Assembly: GCA_020354275.1 (NCBI GenBank)
Contig: CP070645.1
Span: 548,929-555,206 of the forward strand
Direction of reading: 5' to 3'
From: Dehalococcoidales bacterium
Lineage (GTDB): Bacteria; Chloroflexota; Dehalococcoidia; Dehalococcoidales; UBA2162
DNA: 6,278 bases
A program made the position numbers and the translations under genes. This document shows positions 1 through 6,122 of the stretch, piece by piece (the stretch's first letter is position 1; each line of letters starts with the position of its first letter). The notes beneath the pieces are model-generated. The model was not told where the DNA came from, made no database searches, and worked only from the letters and a program-made list of their open reading frames with translations.

Positions 1-2
1 CA

Positions 3-2099
3 TTAGCTATTGATAAAGTACGGTTTATTGGGGAAGAGGTTGTTGCCGTGGCGGCTGTTACAGAAGAAATTGCTGAAGAGGCATTGCGCTTAATTAGAGT
101 GGAGTATGAGGAGTTGCCAGCTGTTTTTAATCCTGAGGAGGCAATCAAGGACGGTGCGCCCCGTATACATGACAAGATTATACCGAACACGACTACCGCC
201 TGGGAGGACTTCGGTGTTGTCCGTGAAGCTAGACCATATGATGCGGTAAGTAATATATCAAACCAAGTCCTAATCACTATCGGTGATATTGAACAAGGGT
301 TCAGGAAATCTGATTATATTCGTGAAGATAGATTTGAGATTCCCTCCACTGCCCATGTTGCCTTGGAGCCCCATGTTGCCGTGGCTAGCTTCGACTCCTC
401 AGGAAAGCTTGACGTGTGGCTTTCTCATATGGGCTATGAGCATAAGCGATTCTGGCTCGCCAAAACACTGGGGCTTCCTATTAGCAAGGTTAGGGTACAT
501 AAGACATATGTCGGTGGCGCTTTCGGTGGTAAGATTAGCCTGTTCCCCTACGAGTTCCTGGTGGCTTATCTGTCAAGAAGGGCGGGGCAGCCAGTAAAAA
601 TAGTTTTATCCCGCAACGAAGTTCTATCTACCTGTTACACAAGCCGCCGTTTCATCGTGAATGTCAAGACCGGGGTCAAGAAGGACGGCACCATAATGGC
701 GCAACATGTAAAGATTATCGATGATGTTGGTGCTTACCGCTACAGCTCGCCAACTGCCTTATACCTGGGGCACGTTTTCCGCCATGCCATATACAACATA
801 CCCCATGTTAAGCACGAGGGCATTGGGGTCTATACCAACAAACTACCCACCGGACCCAAGCGGGGACATGGCTCACCACAGATGAGCTTTGCTGTGGAAT
901 CTCAACTGGACATAATTGCTAAGGAGATAGGGATAGACCCTGTCGAGCTCAGATTGAAAAACTTAAGGAAAAAGGGCGATGTACTTCCCAATGGAGATAA
1001 GCTAGAGAGCTACGGCCTTCCTAAAGCAATACGGCAAGTCGCTCAATCCAGTGGCTGGAAAAAGAAGGAGGGTAATCAGCCGCATAGAGGTATGGGTATA
1101 GGCGTTGCCAGCATGTTTTCTGGGGCTCATAATTACCCCTTCGGCAGTGCCGCTATCGTCAAACTGAACCCGGACGGTCGATTCACCGTCTTTACTGGCC
1201 AGACGGAATTCGGTCAGGGTGCCGATACTGCCATGGCCCAAATCGCTGCTGAGGAACTGGGGCTAACCGTATCCGATATAGTTGTGGTATCGGGTGACTC
1301 CGAGTTGTGTCCTTATGACATCGGCAACTGGTTGAGCGCTGGCGTCTATGTGTCTGGGCAGGCAGTGAGAAAGGCAGCCGCCGATGCCAAACAACAGCTA
1401 TTCGCCTATGCTGCTGAGGCACTTCATACCAAAGTGGATGAATTAGCCATCGGTGAGGGTTGTATTCATATAAAAACACAACCCGATAGAGCGGTGACGT
1501 TCGCCGATCTATATAAATATGGTATTCAGATAAAAGGTGGCGACCCTATTATAGGGAAAGGTTATACCAAAGCAGTACCGGATGTTGGCTTCTGGGGTGG
1601 CAGTTTTAAGGGTACAGCCACTCCCTCCAAAGGTAGCGGTCGTTTTACTGATGCCTATGGTTTTGCTGCCGCCGTTGCCGAGGCTGAAGTTGACAAAGAA
1701 ACAGGTAAAGTGAAGGTGATAAGAATAACGGTAGCCGATGACTGTGGTACCGACATTAATCCATTAAATGTGAAGGGGCAACTTGAATCCCAGGCAGTTA
1801 TGGCAGTAGGCGATGCTCTCTTTGAGGAGGTTATCATCCAGCAAGGCAGAGTAATCAATCCTAGCTTGGCTGACTACAAGATACCGACAGTGCTTGATGT
1901 CCCAAAGCTGACCACGATCAGCGTCCAGGACTATGAGCCTAAAGGTCCTTTCGGAGCTAAAGAGGTTGGTGAAACCGCCCGGGCAGCCACAATTGTTGCT
2001 GTTGCCAATGCTGTCAGCAATGCAATAGGGTCTAGAATCTATAGCCTGCCGATAACACCAGAAAAAATCCTTGCGGTACTAAGAACCAGGGTAAAATAG
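3..2099 (+). CDS. Xanthine dehydrogenase-family molybdopterin-binding large subunit (5'-truncated by window edge)
   Basis: This is the catalytic large subunit of a molybdenum hydroxylase (xanthine dehydrogenase/CoxL/4-hydroxybenzoyl-CoA reductase superfamily), which hydroxylates or reductively dehydroxylates a carbon centre at a molybdopterin cofactor. The frame is open to the left edge. Before the GTG at 48 it already encodes the family segment DKVRFIGEEVVAVAA, so that GTG is internal. About 698 residues are visible, and roughly 80-100 are probably missing against a usual ~760-780. Cofactor motifs are GGAFGGK (513-533), an RGHGSPQ loop (861-881) and GQTEFGQG (1197-1220). A C-terminal GAKEVGE (1953-1973) ends in the expected catalytic glutamate (codon 1971-1973). 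The loop carries His where xanthine dehydrogenase has Phe (RGFG), and it is not the CoxL form I CSFR loop, so a true CO dehydrogenase is unlikely. The FAD and 2Fe-2S partner subunits are not in the window and may lie upstream. It converges on the ferredoxin gene. Family is confident; substrate is unknown. Confidence 0.93.
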   Translation, partial: LAIDKVRFIGEEVVAVAAVTEEIAEEALRLIRVEYEELPAVFNPEEAIKDGAPRIHDKIIPNTTTAWEDFGVVREARPYDAVSNISNQVLITIGDIEQGFRKSDYIREDRFEIPSTAHVALEPHVAVASFDSSGKLDVWLSHMGYEHKRFWLAKTLGLPISKVRVHKTYVGGAFGGKISLFPYEFLVAYLSRRAGQPVKIVLSRNEVLSTCYTSRRFIVNVKTGVKKDGTIMAQHVKIIDDVGAYRYSSPTALYLGHVFRHAIYNIPHVKHEGIGVYTNKLPTGPKRGHGSPQMSFAVESQLDIIAKEIGIDPVELRLKNLRKKGDVLPNGDKLESYGLPKAIRQVAQSSGWKKKEGNQPHRGMGIGVASMFSGAHNYPFGSAAIVKLNPDGRFTVFTGQTEFGQGADTAMAQIAAEELGLTVSDIVVVSGDSELCPYDIGNWLSAGVYVSGQAVRKAAADAKQQLFAYAAEALHTKVDELAIGEGCIHIKTQPDRAVTFADLYKYGIQIKGGDPIIGKGYTKAVPDVGFWGGSFKGTATPSKGSGRFTDAYGFAAAVAEAEVDKETGKVKVIRITVADDCGTDINPLNVKGQLESQAVMAVGDALFEEVIIQQGRVINPSLADYKIPTVLDVPKLTTISVQDYEPKGPFGAKEVGETARAATIVAVANAVSNAIGSRIYSLPITPEKILAVLRTRVK

Positions 2100-2117
2100 T
2101 CCTTCCAGATTTTGCCC
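2089..2117. terminator. Candidate bidirectional stem-loop between convergent genes
   Basis: GGGTAAAAT (2089-2097) can pair with ATTTTGCCC (2109-2117) across an 11-nt loop. This gives 9 pairs, including one G-U in the plus-strand RNA. The structure overlaps the end of the molybdenum hydroxylase gene (its TAG is 2097-2099) and abuts the stop codon of the ferredoxin gene (2118-2120). It could therefore serve transcripts from both sides. Neither flank has a clear T-tract, so it is not a canonical intrinsic terminator. It may instead protect 3' ends or help separate the converging transcripts. Confidence 0.3.
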
Positions 2118-2339
2118 CTAGCACCATGATACCATGAGTGGCGCATACTTTTCGGGTGACACATATATGGCGTCTACCGGACAGTCCAGCTCACAGTAGT
2201 CGCAACACATACATTCCTCCGGATATTTGATGATGGCCTTCTCGCCTTTTTCATCCATCCTTATTACATCCATAGGACAACTGTTGACACATATGCCGCA
2301 GCCAGTGCATAACTCAGGGTCAATCCGCTCAATTGACAT
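2118..2339 (-). CDS. 2[4Fe-4S] ferredoxin family protein, flavoprotein partner
   Basis: This is a 73-residue bacterial-type ferredoxin that probably carries electrons to or from the upstream flavoproteins. It has two CxxCxxCxxxCP motifs: Cys11, 14, 17, 21 (followed by Pro22) and Cys43, 46, 49, 53 (followed by Pro54), as expected for two [4Fe-4S] clusters. Extra cysteines occur at position 45, inside the second motif, and at the C-terminal residue 73. There is no signal peptide or membrane segment, so it should be cytoplasmic. The ATG at 2339 is preceded by AAAGGAGG (2348-2355) with 8 nt spacing, which supports this start. It is the last gene of the minus-strand operon, 47 bp after flavoprotein 1. 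The arrangement recalls the AprA/AprB pairing of APS reductase, but this protein lacks the long C-terminal tail of AprB. The electron donor or acceptor is not known. Confidence 0.93.
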   Translation of the reverse strand: MSIERIDPELCTGCGICVNSCPMDVIRMDEKGEKAIIKYPEECMCCDYCELDCPVDAIYVSPEKYAPLMVSWC

Positions 2340-2386
2340 TGTAATTGCCTCCTTTAATCACAAAATTAGATTTATTTTCCACTGGG

Positions 2387-4120
2387 TCACTCCACAAACT
2401 CCCCGGGAAACCTTAAATCATACCTCTCCTCATACGGCTTGGAAAGGTCCGGCCACCATTCCTTGGGAACTGGTTCCCTGGAAACCTTCATCCGTCCTCG
2501 CTCATCCTTAACCTTGGTCCAGGCCAGCCAGGTGGGGTCGTCTCTTCGCGGATAATCCTCCCGGTAGTGGAGGCCCCGGCTTTCGGTCCTGAAGAGGGAA
2601 GACCTCAGCATCATTTCGGCACTAAGAACCATGTTTTTGGTCTCATGGGCCAGCCGCAGCTCGTGAGGATCCTTGGCCGTAAGTTTGGGCACAAGGTGGT
2701 CCCGCAGGAACTCCACCATAGTCAGCGCTGCCTGCAACCGCTCCCCGTGCCTAATATACAAAATAAAATATGGCATCATGGTGTTCTGAAGTAGCTGGGT
2801 TACCCACCTCGGGCTGAAGCCACTCTTGCGTTCGGCAGAGGCATACACGAGCTTCTTTAATCTGCCGATTTCTTCCTTAGCTATTACCGGCTTTTCGACC
2901 TGCAAAGCGTATTCGGCAGCCGCTCCTCCTGCCCTTCTACCGGTAACTGCGGAACCACTTGTTCCCAGCCCGGGGTTGGTAAGAAAACTTCCGTTGTATC
3001 TGGTACCGCCGCAGTCACCAGCGGCGTAAAGTCCGGGGAGGCTGGTGGTACATTTCGTGTCATGAACCCACACACCGGCCTGTCCGGCTTGTGAATATCC
3101 GGCCGGACCACCGGCTATGGGAATTTTACCCCGCTGGTTTAGGTCAAGGCCTATCCGCTCATGCTCTATAGCTCGGTATCCTGACTTCGTTTCTGCTCTC
3201 TGTGCTTCCTTTATGTCGTCATCAGTAACCGGGGTAAGGTCCCATAGTATCGGGCCTCTGCCGGCATGGACTAAGAATTCCCAGTTGAGCTTCCACTCCC
3301 GCCGAAAACCTTCCGGACCCGGTTCAAGATAATCCGAAAAGGGAAGGGCCCTGTTGCCTTCTCCATCAGTAGCGAAGCGAGGGAAGAGGTTCAGGTAGCC
3401 CCAGGTGACACGACCCCAGAGGGGATAACTGGCTATGGTGGGAAATGTCGTGAGGAATTCCTTGCCGGTGATCTCAGCACCAGCCCGGTAAGCCATCCCT
3501 TCTCCGTCACCGGTGATAGACCGCATGGCAAACTGCGGTGGCTTATAGCTGCTGCCGCCCGCAGTAAGGACGGTTGCTTTCGCCTTGAACACGTATAAAT
3601 CGCCGGTGTCGTAGGAAAAGCCGATAGCTCCAACTATTTTACCGTCCTGCTTCAGCAGGTCGGTACACATAACCCTATCTATAATCTTAACACCAACCTT
3701 CTCGGCCTGTTTCCTCAGAACCGGCGCCGCTTTTCTGAACTTTGGCCGTATACCGGTGAACGGGGGAAACATGTGAATGCATTCAGACCAGTCCGGATGA
3801 AATTCGACGCCCCAGGCAACCATGTCCTGGTAAATCGCCAGCGAGTCCTTCAGGATAACCTCACACCAGTCACGGTTGTTGATATACTCGCCACTTTTTA
3901 CAAACGTGTCCATCAGCTCATCGAAATTGTCGGTCCATTCCGGGTTAAAAACCATCCAGAATATTTGAGCCGCGATACTAGCGCCGGATTTGCCGGCATA
4001 AGCCTTATCTACAATAGTTACATCCAGCCCCTGCTCCTTAGCCTTTATGGCGGCAAAACAACCCGCTATTCCTCCCCCGATAACCAGAACATCGGTTTCC
4101 AGCGCATTTTCTGATGACAT
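2387..4120 (-). CDS. FAD-binding fumarate reductase/succinate dehydrogenase/AprA-like flavoprotein (flavoprotein 1)
   Basis: This is a 577-residue soluble flavoprotein of the fumarate reductase/succinate dehydrogenase/L-aspartate oxidase/AprA superfamily. An N-terminal Rossmann FAD motif (VLVIGGGIAG, residues 11-20) is followed by the ribose-binding acidic residue in IVDK (Asp38). A second FAD segment, LPGLYAAGD, lies at 361-369, and the superfamily motif RTESRGLHYREDYP at 511-524. The His that binds FAD covalently in SdhA/FrdA is replaced by Ala47, so FAD is probably non-covalent. The usual AGG after it reads AQI (51-53). In manual alignment the SdhA substrate residues His242 and Arg399 correspond to Phe226 and Thr381, so classical fumarate reductase activity is doubtful. 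The start is set by AAGGAGG (4129-4135), 8 nt before the ATG. It is the middle gene of the operon, a paralogue of flavoprotein 2, and followed by the ferredoxin. The reaction is unknown. Confidence 0.93.
   Translation of the reverse strand: MSSENALETDVLVIGGGIAGCFAAIKAKEQGLDVTIVDKAYAGKSGASIAAQIFWMVFNPEWTDNFDELMDTFVKSGEYINNRDWCEVILKDSLAIYQDMVAWGVEFHPDWSECIHMFPPFTGIRPKFRKAAPVLRKQAEKVGVKIIDRVMCTDLLKQDGKIVGAIGFSYDTGDLYVFKAKATVLTAGGSSYKPPQFAMRSITGDGEGMAYRAGAEITGKEFLTTFPTIASYPLWGRVTWGYLNLFPRFATDGEGNRALPFSDYLEPGPEGFRREWKLNWEFLVHAGRGPILWDLTPVTDDDIKEAQRAETKSGYRAIEHERIGLDLNQRGKIPIAGGPAGYSQAGQAGVWVHDTKCTTSLPGLYAAGDCGGTRYNGSFLTNPGLGTSGSAVTGRRAGGAAAEYALQVEKPVIAKEEIGRLKKLVYASAERKSGFSPRWVTQLLQNTMMPYFILYIRHGERLQAALTMVEFLRDHLVPKLTAKDPHELRLAHETKNMVLSAEMMLRSSLFRTESRGLHYREDYPRRDDPTWLAWTKVKDERGRMKVSREPVPKEWWPDLSKPYEERYDLRFPGEFVE
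2501..2830 (-). repeat. Paralogous 3' module of flavoprotein 1 (copy of 4291-4620)
   Basis: Residues 431-540 of flavoprotein 1 match the same residue numbers of flavoprotein 2 at 96 of 110 positions by hand count, without gaps. The DNA is also close. In a 65-nt stretch around 2510-2575 I count 6 differences, all synonymous. This is a diverged tandem gene duplication, not a mobile element. Confidence 0.8.
3983..4099 (-). repeat. Paralogous 5' module of flavoprotein 1 (copy of 5773-5889)
   Basis: Residues 8-46, covering the FAD-binding Rossmann motif, are identical in the two flavoproteins. The 117 nt differ at 13 positions by hand count (about 89% identity), all synonymous. Immediately after this block the proteins begin to diverge. 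Confidence 0.8.
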
Positions 4121-4146
4121 TTGGGCTCCCTCCTTATCTCACCCTG

Positions 4147-4162
4147 ACCGGCGATTGCCGGC
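4147..4162. other. GC-rich hairpin between the two flavoprotein genes
   Basis: CCGGC (4148-4152) and GCCGG (4157-4161) flank a 4-nt loop, with one further G-U pair possible in the minus-strand RNA. It lies in the 65-bp gap between flavoprotein 2 and flavoprotein 1. In the operon transcript it could act as an mRNA processing or stability element. On the plus strand it is followed 3 nt later by five Ts (4166-4170), so it looks more like a terminator for antisense transcription than for the operon. The stem is short, so function is uncertain. Confidence 0.35.
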
Positions 4163-4185
4163 AGATTTTTCATACACAAGGATAG

Positions 4186-5910
4186 TCACTCCCTGGGAAA
4201 CCTCTCAGGGTACCTCTGTTGGTACGGCTTGAAAAGGTCGGGCCACCATTCCCTGGGCACCGGTTCCTTCAAGATGTTCATCCTGCCCTGCTTTTTCTTA
4301 ACTTTGGTCCAGGCCAGCCAGGTGGGGTCATCTCTGCGTGGATAGTCCTCCCGGTAGTGAAGGCCGCGGCTCTCAGTCCTGAACAGCGAAGCCCTCAATA
4401 TCATTTCAGCGTTAAGAACCATGTTTGCAGTCTCGTGCGTCAGGCGCAGCTCATGAGGGTCTTTGGCCATCAATTTGGGCACGAGGTGGTCCCGCATAAA
4501 CTCAACTATTGTTAGTGCTGCCTGCAGTCGCTCCCCGTGTTTAATATACAAGATGAAATACGGTATCATAGTGTTCTGCAGTACCTGGGTCACCCACCTC
4601 GGGCTGAAGCCGCTTCTTCGTTGGGCAGGAGCATATATGAGTTCCTTTAGCCTTGCCAGCTCTTTTTCATCTGTTACCGGCTTTTCAGCCTGCAAAGCAT
4701 ATTCGGCAGCCCCCAGTCCAGCCCTCTTACCGGTAACAGCAGCACCGGTAACGCCAAAGCCAGGCCCGCGGTGCGAAGCGCCGCACACCCTCGCGCCGCA
4801 AGAGTCACCGGCGGCGTAAAGCCCGGGAAGGCTCGTGGCACATTTCGTGTCAACAACCCATACTCCTGAGGTCTGTTGACTGGAAACGCCGGCAGCCGAA
4901 CCTCCTATGCAGGGATATTTGCCACCGCGGGTATAGTCGAGGCCTATCCGCTCAGCCTCCACGGGATTGGCCCGTTTCCGCACGTATTCCCTCATTGCCT
5001 CTACATCGCCAGGAGCAGCGGCATCAAGATCCCAGATTACGGGCCCCCTGCCAGCATGAACGGCAAATTCCATAAAAAGATCGAACCCGACCGTTCCATT
5101 TATAGACTCACCTTCTGCATCAGTAAAATACATGTAGGCCGCATATAACTCGGCATTGCTCTTCCAGGCAGGATAGTTAGCCAGATTGAAATGCGTATCG
5201 GGAAATTCCTTGCCGGTGATTTCAGCACCAGCCCGGTAGGCCATGGCCTCCGCGTCACCCGTCAAGCAGGCAGTATGAAATCCCGGTGACCTGAAGCAAT
5301 TGTTGCCACCACTGGTGATGGTCGCTTTGGCCTTGAAAACATGTAAATCGCCGGTGTCGTAGGAGAAGCCAACAGCCCCAACCATCTTCCCATCCTGCTT
5401 GAGCAGGTCGGTGATCATAATTCTATCCACGATCTTGATGCCAACCTTCTCGGCCTGTGTCCTCAGGACCGGCGAAGTTTTTCTGTGCCGGAGGGGGACT
5501 ATTCCCCACGGTAGATTGGGCGCCCTGGCAGCGCGCGGCCCCGTGAAATAAGTATCCCAATAGCCTTCTATTTTGTCGCTTGCTACAGGAAATTCGACTC
5601 CCCACGAAACGAGGTCGCGGTACGTCGCCCACGCCTCTTTAAGTATGATCTCATCCCAATCGCGATTGTTGAGATACTCGCCATTTACTGTCACATCCTC
5701 CATTGAAGCATCATGATCATGACCCCATTCAGGGTTGAAGACCATCCACCAGCCACCGGCGGCGATACTGGAGCCCGATTTACCGGCATAAGCCTTATCT
5801 ACGATAGTCACATCGAGCCCCTGCTCTTTAGCCTTTATGGCCGCGAAGCAACCGGCTATTCCTCCGCCGATAACCAGAACGTCAGTTTCCACCACACGTG
5901 CTTGTGACAT
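4186..5910 (-). CDS. FAD-binding fumarate reductase/succinate dehydrogenase/AprA-like flavoprotein (flavoprotein 2)
   Basis: This 574-residue flavoprotein is the first gene of the operon. It has the Rossmann FAD motif at residues 11-20, acidic Asp38, the second FAD motif LPGLYAAGD at 361-369, GRGP at 287-290 and RTESRGLHYREDYP at 511-524. Ser47 replaces the His used for covalent FAD binding in SdhA/FrdA, so FAD is probably non-covalent. The AGG after it (51-53) is intact. In manual alignment His240 matches SdhA His242 and Arg381 matches SdhA Arg399, whereas Leu replaces the catalytic Arg286. It may therefore bind a small acid but is unlikely to be a standard fumarate reductase. The frame extends upstream to an ATG at 5967, but the start chosen is the ATG at 5910. 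AAGGAGG precedes it by 8 nt, and it aligns exactly with the start of flavoprotein 1. No signal peptide, haem motif or membrane segment is seen. AprA-like and generic FAD oxidoreductase are the main alternatives. Confidence 0.93.
   Translation of the reverse strand: MSQARVVETDVLVIGGGIAGCFAAIKAKEQGLDVTIVDKAYAGKSGSSIAAGGWWMVFNPEWGHDHDASMEDVTVNGEYLNNRDWDEIILKEAWATYRDLVSWGVEFPVASDKIEGYWDTYFTGPRAARAPNLPWGIVPLRHRKTSPVLRTQAEKVGIKIVDRIMITDLLKQDGKMVGAVGFSYDTGDLHVFKAKATITSGGNNCFRSPGFHTACLTGDAEAMAYRAGAEITGKEFPDTHFNLANYPAWKSNAELYAAYMYFTDAEGESINGTVGFDLFMEFAVHAGRGPVIWDLDAAAPGDVEAMREYVRKRANPVEAERIGLDYTRGGKYPCIGGSAAGVSSQQTSGVWVVDTKCATSLPGLYAAGDSCGARVCGASHRGPGFGVTGAAVTGKRAGLGAAEYALQAEKPVTDEKELARLKELIYAPAQRRSGFSPRWVTQVLQNTMIPYFILYIKHGERLQAALTIVEFMRDHLVPKLMAKDPHELRLTHETANMVLNAEMILRASLFRTESRGLHYREDYPRRDDPTWLAWTKVKKKQGRMNILKEPVPREWWPDLFKPYQQRYPERFPRE
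4291..4620 (-). repeat. Paralogous 3' module of flavoprotein 2 (copy of 2501-2830)
   Basis: This is the partner copy of the conserved C-terminal module, in direct orientation 1790 bp away. It encodes the region containing FSPRWVTQ, HGERLQAAL and the RTESRG superfamily motif. Confidence 0.8.
5773..5889 (-). repeat. Paralogous 5' module of flavoprotein 2 (copy of 3983-4099)
   Basis: This is the partner copy of the FAD-binding 5' module, in direct orientation 1790 bp away. It encodes the same 39 residues as the flavoprotein 1 copy. Confidence 0.8.
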
Positions 5911-5918
5911 TTCCGCTT

Positions 5919-5925
5919 CCTCCTT
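5919..5925 (-). promoter_or_regulatory. Ribosome binding site fixing the flavoprotein 2 start
   Basis: The minus strand reads AAGGAGG here, 8 nt before the ATG at 5908-5910. This decides between that ATG and the in-frame ATG at 5967, which overlaps the predicted -10 element. Flavoprotein 1 and the ferredoxin have equivalent sites at the same spacing (4129-4135 and 2348-2355). Confidence 0.85.
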
Positions 5926-5959
5926 CATCAACGAGAATGTACGATGACCATTTTCAGTA

Positions 5960-5989
5960 AGTATCAATCGATTGTCGGCTCTTTGTCAA
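5960..5989 (-). promoter_or_regulatory. Candidate sigma70-type promoter for the flavoprotein-ferredoxin operon
   Basis: On the minus strand a perfect TTGACA (-35, 5989-5984) is followed after 18 nt by GATACT (-10, 5965-5960), which matches 4 of 6 consensus positions. Transcription would start near 5953, leaving a leader of about 43 nt that contains the AAGGAGG site. The spacer holds a perfect 10-bp palindrome. There is no strong competing promoter in the two shorter gaps of the operon, which fits co-transcription of the three genes. Confidence 0.5.
5965..5974. promoter_or_regulatory. 10-bp palindrome inside the promoter spacer, possible operator
   Basis: CAATCGATTG is a perfect self-complementary decamer lying between the predicted -35 and -10 elements and touching the -10. 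That is a typical place for a repressor or MerR-type site. It is short enough to arise by chance, and no second copy was seen in the window. Confidence 0.25.
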
Positions 5990-6011
5990 ATTGTGTGGAA
6001 ATAGCTGCGAG

Positions 6012-6070
6012 ACAGCGCAAACCCGTGGGCATTCTACTCTTGCTCTGGGTCTAGAGTCAATTGGCGCTGT
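6012..6070. repeat. 7-bp inverted repeat with 45-bp spacer
   Basis: ACAGCGC (6012-6018) and GCGCTGT (6064-6070) are perfect inverted copies. A nested pair, 6036-6040 and 6053-6057 (ACTCT/AGAGT on the minus strand), could extend a loose hairpin. It lies just downstream of the hydrolase stop and upstream of the operon promoter. It could be a weak 3' structure or an operator pair, but it has no T-tract and may be chance. Confidence 0.2.
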
Positions 6071-6122
6071 GACCATTGCTCTTTAGAAAGTTAAACACTT
6101 CCCGGTTGAATACGTTTCTCAT

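Noticed and set aside
48..50. GTG as the start of the molybdenum hydroxylase
   Set aside because: The frame is open to the window edge, and the 15 residues before this codon (LAIDKVRFIGEEVVA) are a conserved internal segment of the family. The gene is truncated by the window.
1002..1479. Minus-strand open frames opposite the molybdenum hydroxylase
   Set aside because: They overlap strongly coding plus-strand sequence, have no recognisable domain and no convincing ribosome binding site.
3773..4114. 113-residue plus-strand open frame antisense to flavoprotein 1
   Set aside because: A similar antisense frame occurs opposite the same segment of flavoprotein 2 (5713-5907) simply because the genes are paralogues. 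No domain or start signal supports it.
4463..4819. 118-residue plus-strand open frame antisense to flavoprotein 2
   Set aside because: It lies wholly inside the conserved flavoprotein coding region on the other strand, with low-complexity Ser/Ala/Pro composition. It is best explained as a shadow frame.
2387..5910. Tandem copies as an insertion sequence or mobile element
   Set aside because: The repeats are the conserved ends of two complete genes. There is no transposase, terminal inverted repeat or target-site duplication.
2387..5910. Assignment as succinate dehydrogenase/fumarate reductase SdhA/FrdA
   Set aside because: The covalent-FAD His and the catalytic Arg are missing in my alignment. 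No SdhB-type iron-sulfur subunit or membrane anchor accompanies the genes, so only superfamily membership is claimed.
5911..5967. 19-residue N-terminal extension of flavoprotein 2 from the ATG at 5967
   Set aside because: The ATG at 5910 has a well-spaced AAGGAGG and matches the paralogue's start. The 5967 start overlaps the candidate promoter and has no ribosome binding site.
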